DNA of 64,000 bases from Erythrophleum ivorense (lineage: Eukaryota > Streptophyta > Magnoliopsida > Fabales > Fabaceae), in assembly GCA_026724425.1 (NCBI GenBank), contig JAIUCV010000022.1, positions 9,858,696 through 9,922,695 on the forward strand. Reading direction: 5' to 3'. Each line of letters begins with the position of its first letter. The first letter of the stretch is position 1. Of the stretch, positions 44,256 through 55,341 are shown piece by piece. The translations under genes were made by a program, and so were the position numbers. The notes below the pieces were generated by a model, which had not been told where the DNA came from, ran no database searches, and saw only the letters and a list, made by a program, of their open reading frames with translations.

Positions 44256-47022
44256 TGTAACACCATAATGACTCAACTCTAACTAATCTCCCTTTACACT
44301 TGATTCCATATGATTTTCAATGAAAATGACTAAAATTATGGTATTTTACTACTTTAAGTCGGGGTTTAACCAGTCATATTTTGCCCCGTGGGTCTCATGA
44401 ACCCATCATTCATATTCTCTACACAAACCCCATTTATAAAACTCATACATAGCCTCAAAGTACCCATAAACCAAGGATAGGAAGCCAAAAACCAAGAAAA
44501 TGCAATTTCTCAAATGGGCCTAAAAGTCAAATTTTTGGCTCTAACTTTAGAAAATCATAACTAATTCAAGAACAATGGGAACTAAGCAAACCATAGCTCT
44601 ATAGAAATATCTGGATGTCAACTTCACAGTGAAAATAACACCTAACCACAATCTCAGTGTTTAGACCATGTTTGACATTGAAAAAGAGACAGAGGTCCGG
44701 CTGTCCTTGGTACTGACGCAGCTTGCTGTCATGAACTTCGAAAATCCATAACTAATTCCAAAAAAATATAATATGAGTAAAATATACAAATTTGGAAAGC
44801 TACAGATGTTAAATAGAGGAAAAAAATAAGCTCAGATCATTTTAGTAGCCCATGGGCCTCAAAAACTGATAGAATAGTAACGAAGGTCGGATGACTTCCC
44901 TGATACTGATATAGAACTTCAGAAAGTTCATTCTCCCTCTATAGACCTCCGATTGAGGTACTTCTAGTTATTATAGGTCACTGTAGATATCTAGTTTATA
45001 CCCATAAAATTTCATGACAATCGCACATCGTTTGTTCCATGAATGACATAGATTCATTTTTGGACCTAGTTGCACAGTACAATAACCAAAACTAAAAAAT
45101 TCTCCAACTTCAACAATTCACCAAATATTCCCTAGACCTCCAAATATTACCCAATTTAGCTTCCTAAGAAGCTCTCAATAGGCTCTAGAGGTATGCCAAA
45201 TTTCATATCAAGAAGAGCTCATTTAGTCATATCTTGATGGAGGTCACAAATTTGATAGTTTTGATACCCAAAATGGTTCAAAGTGGGTCCAAATGGCCTC
45301 CCACATGTTGTAGCACCTCTTGGGCAAGTTTTAAAGTATAAATATAGCATATATGAAATACTCAAGTGATCCAAATCATCATACATTTCAAATTCATTAT
45401 GCTACGGGCCAAAATACACTATTGCATACCATCCACAAAAAGGCTAAATTTCACATTTTCATTGTTTGGCTCTCTACATAGTTCATACATCATTTATACA
45501 TATTTCTACACTTGCTCAAATATTTACATCTCAAAAAGAATATATATACATAAGCACTTTAGCTTTCCTATACATCAAACTATGTGTGAGTGTGCAAAAG
45601 TGGCAATACAAAGGCCTTCTATGCCTCATGGCCTCCACTCTTAGGCTTTTGAGCTCCACCTGGACCATGTGAGATGGGAGAGGGAAGGGGGTGAGATTCA
45701 TGGAATCTCAATAGCTCATATACTCATTTAAGGAAGCAATCAAGATATATAAATAAGTCAAAGTATACAAACCATTCACAATTATACAACACATATTTTT
45801 CATGCCATGATTTCATATCGATGCCAAGAATAAGCTCTAGGGACTTTTGGTCTAACCTCACCCGAGTTTTTGAGACTTTCGGATTAGCCTCACCCTTGGT
45901 TTAGGGACTTTTGGTTCCACCTCACCCGTCTCAAAGGACTTTTGGCACTGTCTCACCCGAGCAATTTTCACAATCTATATCATAAACATATTGGTACCAA
46001 TGCATCAAGGCAACATCAAATGGCATGGCTCACAATATAAGCATATACATAAGTATACAATGACTATTACAAATCCAAGAATGCAACAAGAAAGAGTGGA
46101 GAGCTACCTTACTAGCCAACATAAGCTTTCCCTTTCAATTTATCTTCTTCCTTCTTAGTCCTACAAGCACAACTAGATGGAGTTACTTCTCTTGAGCCTA
46201 GGCACAACAAAGAGCATAAAATTACTCTCTCATAACTCAAATAAATACTCACAAAGCTAACGGGCTCTTCATCAAGGCAAACCCCACTACATATGTAAGA
46301 AACTAGGGATTCTCTCTCTAGAATTCGACTAACTCTCCTTCCTCTCTCAAGCTCTCAAGAAAGGAAAGCAAAGAAGAAGAAGTGAAGATACATGAGTTCT
46401 AGCCTTCTTCAAGAGTGGTTTCCCACTTTCTCTCTTCTGGACCAAACCTAAAACCTAACTAATTCAACATCCAAAACCATAGCAAGAGAGGGCAAAGAGA
46501 TAAGAACAACATGCTAAGAAGAAAAGCTATGAAATCTCAAGCTATGCTTACCTTTCTCCTTGTTCTTCCTTCTTTCTCTTGGTCTCTCTCTCCCCACAGC
46601 CCTTTTCTCTCTTTTGGTCGAAGCTTAGGTTGGTTAAAAGAGAAGAAATGAATTGGGATGCTTTAAGAAGTCAAATTCTCTTTTTTCATGCTTTTTTTGA
46701 CTAACCCTCGCTATAGCGAAGCATAACCCTTACTACAGTGACCACGTATCAGTCCTAGGGCCCTACTTTCGTTACGGTGCGCGCTACGGCGAGCAGTTCC
46801 TTGCTTTTTGTATAGGATGCCCGCACTCGCTATAGCTAAAAACATTTTCGGTATAGTGAAAAGACACTCTCGCTATAGCTAGACCTTTTTTTGCTATAGC
46901 GAATAGGTACATTCATTATAGCTAGACCATTTCTCGCTATTGCTAGTAAACTTAGAAAATTTCAGACTTTCAAAAATTTTCAGCTTCCTTTTCCTTTTTC
47001 TTTTCTTTTCCCAGTTGTTACA
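44256..47022 (-). repeat. A2 left LTR (3' LTR in element orientation)
   Basis: 2,767 bp, from TGTAACACCATAATG to …CCCAGTTGTTACA. Confidence 0.92.
46707..46947 (-). repeat. CTATAG palindrome array in the A2 left LTR
   Basis: Includes a GTTACGGTGCGCGCTACGGCG segment (about 46770-46792) that is the least eroded version of the GC-rich middle of the array. Confidence 0.8.
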
Positions 47023-47037
47023 TTTCTAACCCTCTTA
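47023..47037 (-). promoter_or_regulatory. Polypurine tract of A2
   Basis: AAGAGGGTTAGAAA on the element strand directly before the 3' LTR. Confidence 0.55.
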
Positions 47038-47072
47038 AAAGAAATTTCGTCCTTGAAATTTAAAGACATACC

Positions 47073-47618
47073 TCAAGGGAATAACTCTGGATATCTTTGT
47101 CTCATTTCATCCTCTAATTCCCAAGTTGCTTCCTCAGATTTCAAACCTCTCCAGACCACTTTCACCAAAGGAATGTTCTTGCTTCTTAGCAGTTTCAGCT
47201 TAGTATCTATAATTCTCTCCAGTTTCACTATATAGGAAAGATCTTCCTGCAATCACACATGCTCATATTCTATGACATGTGAGGGGTCAGGTAAATACTT
47301 TTTCAACTAGGAGACATGAAAAACACCATGGATTTGGGCTAGGTTAGGAGGCAAGGCTATCTGGTAAGCTACGGGTCCAATTTTCTCAAGGATTTCAAAT
47401 GGACCGATATACCTAGGACTAAGCTTCCTTACCCTCATTGATCGACCCACTCCTGTCACTGGAGACACTCGAATGAACGCATAGTCTCCAATCTCAAACT
47501 CTAACGGCCTCCGTCTCTTATCGGCATAGCTTTTCTGTCTATTTTGGGCCGTGAGGAGTCTTTTTCTAATCAATTCTATCTGTCGAGTGGTCTGGTCTAC
47601 AATCTCAGGTCCTATCAT
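47073..47618 (-). pseudogene. Integrase C-terminus and chromodomain of A2
   Basis: The open block 47618-47307 carries RQIELIRKRLLTAQNRQKSY, LEFEIGDYAFIRVSP and LSPRYIGPFEILEKIGP, the DNA-binding end of integrase, then AQIHGVFHVS and a TAG where A1 has the Gln codon of VSQLKKY. Beyond this one stop the frame continues uninterrupted in the same register: QEDLSYIVKLERIIDTKLK, LRSKNIPLVKVVWRGLKSEE and ATWELEDEMRQRYPELFP, ending at TGA 47075-47073. The chromodomain itself has no stop or frameshift. Confidence 0.85.
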
Positions 47619-47639
47619 ACTCCTCTCACCTAACTCAAC

Positions 47640-48546
47640 CCAACATAGAGGGGATCTTCACTTTCTCCTATATAAAACCTCATAAGGGGTCATCTGAATA
47701 CTGGAATGGTGACTGTTATTATAAGCAAACTCTGTTAATAGTAAATACACATCCTAGTTACCCCTCATTTCTAACACACATGCCCTCAACATGTCTTCTA
47801 AAGTCTGGATGGTCCTCTCAGTCTGACCATTTATCTGGGGGTGATATGCAATACTAAATCGCAACTTGGTTCCTAAGGCATGCTGCAATAACCTCTAAAA
47901 GTTCGATGTGAACCTAGGGTCTCTATCCGAAACTATGCTACTGGGTACTCCATGAAGTTGCACTATCTCTCTGATACACAACTGGGCTAATCTCTCCAGT
48001 ATGAGTAGCCCTGATAGCTAAAAAGTGTGCAGACTTCATCAGTCTATCCACAACTACCCAAATAGTATCGTGTCCAGAGGATGTCCTGGGTAACCCTATA
48101 ATAAAATCCATGGCTATACTATCCCATTTTCACTCAAGAATATCTAGAGGTTGCAACAACCCAGCCGGTCTTTGATGTTCTATTTTTACCCTCTAACACA
48201 CTAGGCATCTAGCCACATAGTTTGTCACCTCATTCTTCATCCCCGGCCACTAGAAAATTCTTTTCAAATCTTGATACATCTTGGTGGCACCTGGGTGGAT
48301 AGTATACTTACTCTTATGTGCCTCTTCTAAGATCCTTTCTCTCAACTCATTTTGACTCGGCACATAGATTTTATCTCGATATACTATCATACTATCCTCA
48401 GACACCTTGAAATATGAGGTCTTACCTTGGGAAATCTCATTCCTGATCCATCTCAGGAACTCATCCTCTCTCTGGGCATCTAAGATATGGGTTGTCATTA
48501 CATTCTCAATTTGGGTTTCACTTAGATACAATTTACCCGATACCAC
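47640..48546 (-). pseudogene. Integrase zinc-finger and core of A2, broken
   Basis: The block 48546-48250 (SGKLYLSET…, HKSKYTIHPGATKMYQDLKR) ends at a TAG at 48250-48252, the same site as in A1, followed by WPGMKNEV and CLVC then another TAG. The catalytic core follows with stops and frame changes. The third acidic residue lies in HPQINGQTERT (about 47835), with Asp of the usual TDGQ changed to Asn. The ~20 bp missing from A1 next to this motif are present here. Confidence 0.75.
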
Positions 48547-48599
48547 CTAACAAGAGAGGTTCATATTTCTAAACTTTTCTATGAGCTCTTGCTCCCTAA

Positions 48600-49130
48600 T
48601 CATCATATGGGCTACATGGATGGATTTCCTACTCAGGCATCTGCCACCATATTGGCCTTGCCCGGATGATATTTCAACACATAATCATAGTCTTTCAGGA
48701 ACTCCATTCATCTTCTCTATCTCATATTGAGTTCCTTCTAGTCAAACAGGTATTTCAAACTCTTGTGGTCACTATAAATCTCTATGGTAGCACTATATAG
48801 ATTGTGCCTCCAAACCTTAAGAGCAAACACTACGGCGGCTAACTCCAGGTCATGCGTGGGATAATTCTCCTCATGAGGCTACAACTACCTAGAGGTATAT
48901 GCCACTACTCTACCCTACTGCATCAACACATATCCTAACCCTTTACCCGAGGCATCACAATAAACCACAAATGCTTCACTAGGGTCAGGGATAATCAGTA
49001 CAGAGGCAGTGGTCAAATGAAGTTTCAACTCCTGGAAACTCCTCTCACATCTATCATCTCACATGAATGGTGTCTCTTTCCTGGTTAGCCTCGTCAGTGG
49101 TAAGGCCATCTGAGAAAAGCCCTGAATAAA
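48600..49130 (-). pseudogene. RNase H region of A2, broken
   Basis: Homologous to 26576-27019. EAFVVYCDASGKGLG-type sequence (about 48965) keeps the catalytic Asp. TAG codons at 48738-48740 and 48717-48719 match those of A1 in position. Confidence 0.7.
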
Positions 49131-49874
49131 TCATCTATAATATCCTGCCAAACCTAAGAAGCTCCTAACCTCAGTGATCGTTCTAGATCTATCCCACTGT
49201 AACACAGCCTTAACTTTATGGGAATCAACCGCAACCCCATCTCGTGAGATCACATGACCTAAGAATCTCACCTCAGTCAGCCAAAACTCACATTTACTAA
49301 GTTTAGCATACAACATTTTCTCTCTCAAGGTCTTTAGGACAAATCTCAAATACCTCTTGTACTCCTCAAAGGATCTGGAATACACTAGGATATCATCAAT
49401 GAAAACCACCACAAACTGATCTAGATACGGTTTGAATGCCCTGTTCATGTAATTCATGAACACAGTAGGCGCATTCGTTAACCCGAATGGCATCACAAGG
49501 AACTCATAATGCCCATATCTCGTTCTGAAGGCCGTCTTGGAGACGTCTTCAATTCTCACTTCCAACTGGTGGTACCCAGATCTAAGATCTATCTTGAAAA
49601 ACACAAATGCCCCAGCCAACTGATCTAACAAATTATCAATTCTAGGGAGAAGATATTTATTCTTAATGGTAACTTTATTCAATTCTCTGTAATCAATACA
49701 TAAATGCAAGCTACCATTGTTCTTTTTCACAAATAACACCGGAGCTCCCCAAGGTGAAACATTAGTGTGGATAAACCCTTTTTCTAATAATTCTTCTATT
49801 TTCTTTTTCAACTCAACGAGCTCAGCGAGAGCCATCCTGTAAGGAGCCTTGGACACCGGTCCAGCCCCAGGCAC
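49131..49874 (-). pseudogene. Reverse transcriptase of A2, open block with intact FIDD
   Basis: 247 codons without a stop, from the linker PGAGPVSKAPYRMALAELVE through ELLEKGFI, SPWGAPVLFVKKNNGS, CIDYRELNKVTIKNKYLLPR, the first catalytic Asp in FFKIDLRSGYHQ (residue 96), LVMPFGLTNAPTVFM, and VVVFIDDILVYS with both catalytic Asp residues (160 and 161). It continues through FLGHVISRDG to the connection (ITEVRSFLGLAGYYR). This is the best-preserved enzyme domain in the window and useful for phylogeny. It is separated from protease by a frameshift, so it would not be made as part of a normal polyprotein. Confidence 0.92.
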
Positions 49875-50053
49875 TATGTCTATAGGGAACTCTAGTTTTC
49901 GCTCAGGGGATAGACCACTAAAGTCAAACTCTTTAGGGAAAACCTCTGAGAATTCCCTGACAATTAGATCTCCTCTATCCCTTCCTCTACCTCAACCTGA
50001 ATAGAGAAAAAGACTAGAAACCCTTGACATCCACACTCTAAATATCTCTCAGC

Positions 50054-50485
50054 CTAGGCAGTAGTCACAAAGGATAACTCAGCTCCTACCCTAGGTATGG
50101 TCCCACAAGCAGGTAAGGAAATAGTTCGGTGTTTATAATCAAGTACCACATTATTCACGACCAACCAGTTCATACCAACAATCAAATCAATATCATGAAA
50201 GGGCATACAGATCAAATCAATAGTGGTATGGTAATGATTGAACTGAACAGTGACATTTAAGCAAGTATGGGAAGTAACCACGAGGCCTCCAGTGGGTGTA
50301 GTGACAGACAAGTCAAATAGCAAGACACTAATAGCCAGACCCAATTGTCTCACATAATCATAGGATATAAATGAGTAACTAGCACTCGAATCAAACATAG
50401 CAACTACAGGAAAGCCATTCACTATTAGCGTACCTAGAATCAAACTGGGGGACGCACTGGCTTCTTGCTGAGTGAGTGCAAACAC
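50054..50485 (-). pseudogene. Aspartic protease of A2 with a changed active-site motif
   Basis: 143 open codons. VAMFDSSASYSFIS aligns with the retropepsin motif D-S/T-G; the catalytic Asp (residue 32) is kept but Gly is Ser, and HSF is YSF. That Gly is nearly invariant in the family, so activity is doubtful. The second half (IDLIVGMNWLVVNNVVLDYK) is normal. The block is in the same frame as the gag remnants upstream, which supports one gag-pol reading frame in the ancestor. Confidence 0.85.
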
Positions 50486-50502
50486 TCAGCCCTGGGTCTG
50501 CG

Positions 50503-51631
50503 ACCTAAGAAGAGGCACTGTGTCCACCTGAGGACAGTGTCTAGTATTGTGCCCCGGCTTCCCACACTTAAAACATGTCACCAGAGACTACTAGAAGGAT
50601 GATTGGCTCCAAGGAGGCGGCATTGGCTTACCCCACTGTGGCCTTCGATCCCATGGCCCCTTGCCTCTCTTCTTGGCACTGGGTGTTACACTAGAACCCT
50701 CTTCTGGTCTTGGTCTTTTCAATTCCGAAACCCCCTTCTGACTAGCTATAGCCGCAGCAGGCATAATAGCTCACAGGTTATTCTCAATTACCCTACTGAC
50801 CTCTACAAGGGTATTAAACTTCCTGATCCGCTATGGGGTAACTCTGTCACTAATCAGGGGCTTCAACCTAGTCTCAAACTACTCACATCTCTAAGGTTCA
50901 TCATCATACCTCTGGAGGTAAGAGGAATACCGAGACAGCTCAATGAACTTGGCCACATACTGGTCCACAGTCATCTCATCCATCTGTCTCAAGCCTATAA
51001 ATTTCATCTCTTTTTTCTTCCTCACTGAACTAGGAAAATATTTCTTGTAAAACTCGACCAAGAAACTTTCTCAAGTAATCAGTATATTCTTGGTCTCCAT
51101 CAGAGGTTTCGTGCTATGCCACCATCTATCAACTTTTTTCTGTAGCATGGAAGTGGCTAGCTGAGCCTTCTGCTCTGTGGTACAATCTATCACCGAGAAT
51201 ATTTTCTCTAGCTCCATAACCTAAGCCCCTGCCCTATCCGCATCCAACTCCTTATCAAACGAGGGTTGCCTATTTTGCCAAAACTGCTTCAACAGTTTCT
51301 GGATATGCGTCTGGGTCTAAGCAGTAGTAAGCTTTTAGGGAAGTGCGGGTGGAATGCCAGATGTGGATGGTTGAGGTACAGGGGCTTCTCTCCTGGCTTC
51401 TTCTTGCCTGGCTAGGGTATCTTGCAGGTGCATAATCATATCGTCCTATTGCTGGGCAATATACCTCTACTATTCCAGCATCTCCTAGTGCTGGCCCATC
51501 ATGGCTTCATACTGGTCAAGTCCCTCTATGATAGTCCACAGAGGATCCTCAGGCCCAACTGAAACCTCTAGCTCAGCTCTCTAAGCTCTGGGTGGCCTGC
51601 CTCTACCCCTGCCCCATCTAATCTCAACCAT
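50503..51631 (-). pseudogene. gag: gag of A2, full length but with many in-frame TAG codons
   Basis: A plausible start ATG is at 51631-51629 (MVEIRWGRGRGRPPR). In the same frame come EVSVGPEDPLWTIIEGLDQY, QKLLKQF, MELEKIFSVIDCTTEQKAQL, QLATSMLQKKVDRWWH, FLVEFYKKYFP, GLRQMDEMTVDQYVAKFIEL and a zinc knuckle CFKCGKPGHNTRHC (50534-50575). The reading register is unchanged from 51631 to the knuckle and into protease, yet it is cut by TAG at 51581-51583, 51485-51487, 51470-51472, 51467-51469, 51446-51448, 51317-51319, 51221-51223 and 50831-50833, among others, with fewer TAA and TGA. Most replace Gln or Trp codons expected from A1 or the family. Confidence 0.88.
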
Positions 51632-51778
51632 CTTATCTAAAAAGAAGTAGCAATTCTCAATTCACAATCATTGCACAAGCACATATGTATATGAAAGCTA
51701 CCATTTCTATGGCAATTCACACCAAACACAACCAAATCACATCATTTAAGAGTCCAACATCGAGCAAAAGTGCCAGAA

Positions 51779-51795
51779 CCTTTGCTCTAATACCA
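51779..51795 (-). promoter_or_regulatory. Primer-binding site of A2
   Basis: TGGTATTAGAGCAAAGG on the element strand, five bases from the 5' LTR. It resembles the initiator Met-tRNA complement. Confidence 0.85.
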
Positions 51796-51799
51796 AAAA

Positions 51800-54556
51800 T
51801 GTAACACCATAATGACTTAACTCTAACTAATCTCCCTTTACGCTTGATTCCATATGATTTCCAATGAAAATGACCAAAACCGTGGTATTTTACTACTTTA
51901 AGTCGGGGTTTAATAAGTCATATTTTGCCCCGTGGGTCCCATGAACCCATCATTCATATTTTGTACTCAAACCCCATTTATAAAACTCATACATAGCCTT
52001 AAAAAACCCATAAACCACGGATATGAAGCCAAAAACCAAGAAAATGCAATTTCTCAAATGGGCCCAAAAATCAAATTTTTGGCTCTAACTTTGAAAAATC
52101 ATAACTAATTCAAGAAAAATGGGAACCAAGTAAAATATATCTCTCTAGAAATATCTCGATGTGAACTTCACACTAAAAATAACAACCAACCACAATCTCA
52201 GTGTTTAGACCATGTTTGACATTGAAAAAGAGACAGAGGTCCGGCTGTCCTTGGTACTGATGCAGCTTACTATCATGAACTTCAAAAATCCATAACTAAT
52301 TCCAAAAAAATCTAATATAAGAAAAATGTACCAATTTGGAAAGCTACAGATGTTAACTAGAGGAGAAAAATAATTTTAGATCGTTTTAGTAGCCATTGGA
52401 CCTCAAAAATTAATGGAACAATAACGAAGGTCGGATGGCTTTTCTAATACTAAGATAGAAATTCCAAAGGTTCATTCTCCCTCTACAGACCTCTGATTGA
52501 GGTGCTTCTAGTTATTATAGGTCACTGTAGATATCTAGTTTATACCCATAAAATTTTATAACAATCAGACACCATTTGGTCTATGAATGATATAGATTCA
52601 TTTTCAGACCTAGTTGCACAGTACAATAACCAAAACCAGAAAATTCTCCAACTTCAACAATTCACCAAATATTCCTTAGACTTCCAAATATTACTTAATT
52701 TAGCTTCCCAAGAAGATCTCAATAGGCTCTAGAGTCATGCCAAATTTCATATCAAGAAGAGCTCATTTAGTCATATCTTGATGAAACTCACAAATTTGGC
52801 AATTTTGGTACCCAAAATAGTTCAAAGTGGGTCCAAATGGTCTCCCACATGTTCTAACACCTCTTAGGCAAGTTTTAAAGTATAAACATAGCATATATGA
52901 CATGATCAAGTGATCCAAATCATCATACATTTCAAATTCACTGTGCTACAGGCCAAAATGCACTATTGCATACCATCCACAAAAGGGCCAAATTTTACAT
53001 TTTCATTGCGTTGGCTCTCTACATAGTTCATACATCATTTATACATATTTCTACACTTGCTCAAATATTTACATCTCAAAAAGAATATGTATACATAAGC
53101 ACTTTAGCTTTCCTATACATCAAACTATGTGTAAGTGTGCAAAAGTGGCAATACAAAGGCCTTCTATGCCTCATGGCCTCTACTCTTAGGCTCTTGAGCT
53201 CCACCAGGACCATATGAGATAGGAGAGGGAAGGAGGTGAGATTCATGGAATCTCAATAGCTCATACACTCATACAAGATAACAATCAAGATATATAAATA
53301 AGTTAAAGCATGCAAACCATTCACAATCATACAACACATGATTTTCATGCCATGATTTCATATCAATGCCAAGAATAAGCTCTAGAGACTTTTGGTCTAG
53401 CCTCACTCGAGTTTTTGGGACTTTTGGATTGGCCTCACCCTTGGTTTAGGGACTTTTAGCTCCATCTCACCCGTCTCAAAGGACTTGTAGCACTACCTCA
53501 CCTGAGCAATTTTCATAATCTATATCATAAACATATTGGTACTAATGCATCAAGGTAACATCAAATGGCATGGTTCACAATATAAGTACATACACAAGCA
53601 TACAATGACTATTACACATCCAAGAATGCAACAAGAAAGAGTGGAGAGCTACCTTACTAACCAACATAAGCTTTCCCTTTCAATTTATCTTCTTCCTTCT
53701 TAGTCCTACAAGCACAACTAAATGGAGTTCTTCTCTTGAGCCTAGGCACAACAAATAGTATGAAATTACTCTCTCATAACTCAAATATACACTCACAAAG
53801 CTAGGGGGCTCTTCATCAAGGCAAACCCCACTACATAGATAGGAAACTAGGGATTCTCTCTCTAAAATTTCACTAACTCTCCTTCCTCTCTCAAGCTCTC
53901 AAGAAAGGAAAGCAAAGAAGAAGAAGTGAAGATACATGAGTTCTAACCTTCTTTAAGAGTAGTTTCCCACTTTCTCTCTTTTGGACTAAACCCAAAACCC
54001 AACTAATTCAACATCCAAAACCATAGCAAGAGAGGGCAAAGAGAGAAGAATAACATGCTAAGAAGAAAAGCTATGAAATCTCAAGCTATGCTTACCTTTT
54101 TCCTTGTTCTTCCTTCTTTCTCTTGGTCTCTCTCTCTCTCCACAGCCCTTTTCTCTCTTTTGGTCGAAGCTTGGGTCGGTTAAAAGAGAAGAAATGAATT
54201 GGGATGCTTTAAGAAGTCAAATTCTCTTTTTTCATACTTTTCCAAACTAACCCTTGCTATAGCGAAGCATAACCCTCACTACGGTGAGCACGTATCAGTC
54301 CTAGACCCCTACTTTAGCTACGGCGAGCAGCTCCCTGGTTTTTGTATGGGATGCTCGCACTTACTATAGCTAGAAGCATTTTTGCTATAGCGAAAAGGAA
54401 CTCTCACTATAGCTAGACCCTTTCTTGCTATAGCAAACAGGTATATTTGTTATAGCTAGGCCATTTCTCGCTATAGTTAACAGACTTAGAAAATTTCAGG
54501 CCTTCAAAAATTTTCAGCTTCCTTTTCCTTTTTCTTTTCTTTTCCCGGTTGTTACA
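51800..54556 (-). repeat. A2 right LTR (5' LTR in element orientation)
   Basis: 2,757 bp, TGTAACACCATAATG to …CCCGGTTGTTACA; both termini have the canonical form. Confidence 0.92.
54252..54480 (-). repeat. CTATAG palindrome array in the A2 right LTR
   Basis: About 20 bp shorter than its partner at 46707-46947: the GC-rich middle has lost one CGCTACGG unit. Confidence 0.75.
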
Positions 54557-54561
54557 CCTCA

Positions 54562-55341
54562 CTCATTCCTCTCCCAATAAATGACCTAGGTAGCACCAAA
54601 ACCCTCTCATGGTGGTATGAAGAAGGAAGGAGGAAGAAGGAGAAAGAAGGCTATATATAGGTAAGGAAACATGCTAAATTTTTGTATGATATTGTTATGA
54701 AACTTCTCCTACTCTTTTTGCTCTTTCTCATGGTGGTTTTCATTTCTTAAAATGATGAATTTTATAGCTATTCCTTTTGAGTGAAAGAGCTCACTTGAAG
54801 AAGCTAGTTACACCCAAAGAAACTCCATTAAGAGCACACCAAAGCAAGGTATAATTTAGGCTAAAAAAATTATATTTTTGGAACCCTAACTCCTCATGGG
54901 TTTGGCCTAGATGGTAAGAGAGGGAAACATGTATTTATTTGATGAAAACTTGGTGAAATTAAGGGTTTAAAAGGGTAAAGAATAAGAATATGTAGATAGA
55001 TTTAGTTAAGAATCAAAGAAAGGCTTATGGCTTCACCAAGGGTTTAGATTTGGCCTAAGAAAGTTGGTTAATCCCTATAATACCATAATTGAGTTAGAAA
55101 TAAATTATGGAAATCCTAAAACCATCAAACTCCCTATGAAACAAACAAAGCTCCAAGATTGGGACATGTTGTGGTGGTCTTAGCCAAAGGGGTAAAGGAC
55201 ATTTAGGGAAGCTTTTAATTTAATTTCATGGTTGAGGAGGCCTAAATGAGCAATTTAAAGGCTAGATGAATCATTAGTTTAAGGAAAAGAATGAGATTAG
55301 ATGATGTACAAATTTGGTACCATGAAATACCCTTACTAGTC
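54562..55341. other. Unassigned AT-rich stretch between A2 and B4
   Basis: Continuation of the sequence left of A2. It contains GGCTATATATAGG (54650-54662), a TATA-like palindrome followed by TAAGG, and purine-rich repeats of GAAGGAAGGAGGAAGAAGG (54620s). No gene or element boundary identified. Confidence 0.45.

Larger units (their letters stand above)
44256..54556 (-). mobile_element. Complete family A element A2 (Tekay-like chromovirus), degenerate, TSD cctca
   Basis: 10,301 bp with LTRs at 44256-47022 and 51800-54556 and a 4,777-bp internal region. CCTCA flanks it at 44251-44255 and 54557-54561. All domains from gag to chromodomain are present on the minus strand. It is more complete than A1: gag keeps its start region, reverse transcriptase has FIDD and the chromodomain is open. 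It still carries many stops, at least one frameshift between protease and reverse transcriptase (frame 50054-50485 against 49131-49874), and a changed protease motif. By eye the LTRs differ at about 18 of the first ~230 aligned bases, similar to A1. Confidence 0.93.

Noticed and set aside
50603..51028. 141-codon plus-strand open frame
   Set aside because: It is the antisense of the A2 gag pseudogene, whose minus-strand motifs (gag domain and zinc knuckle) are clear.
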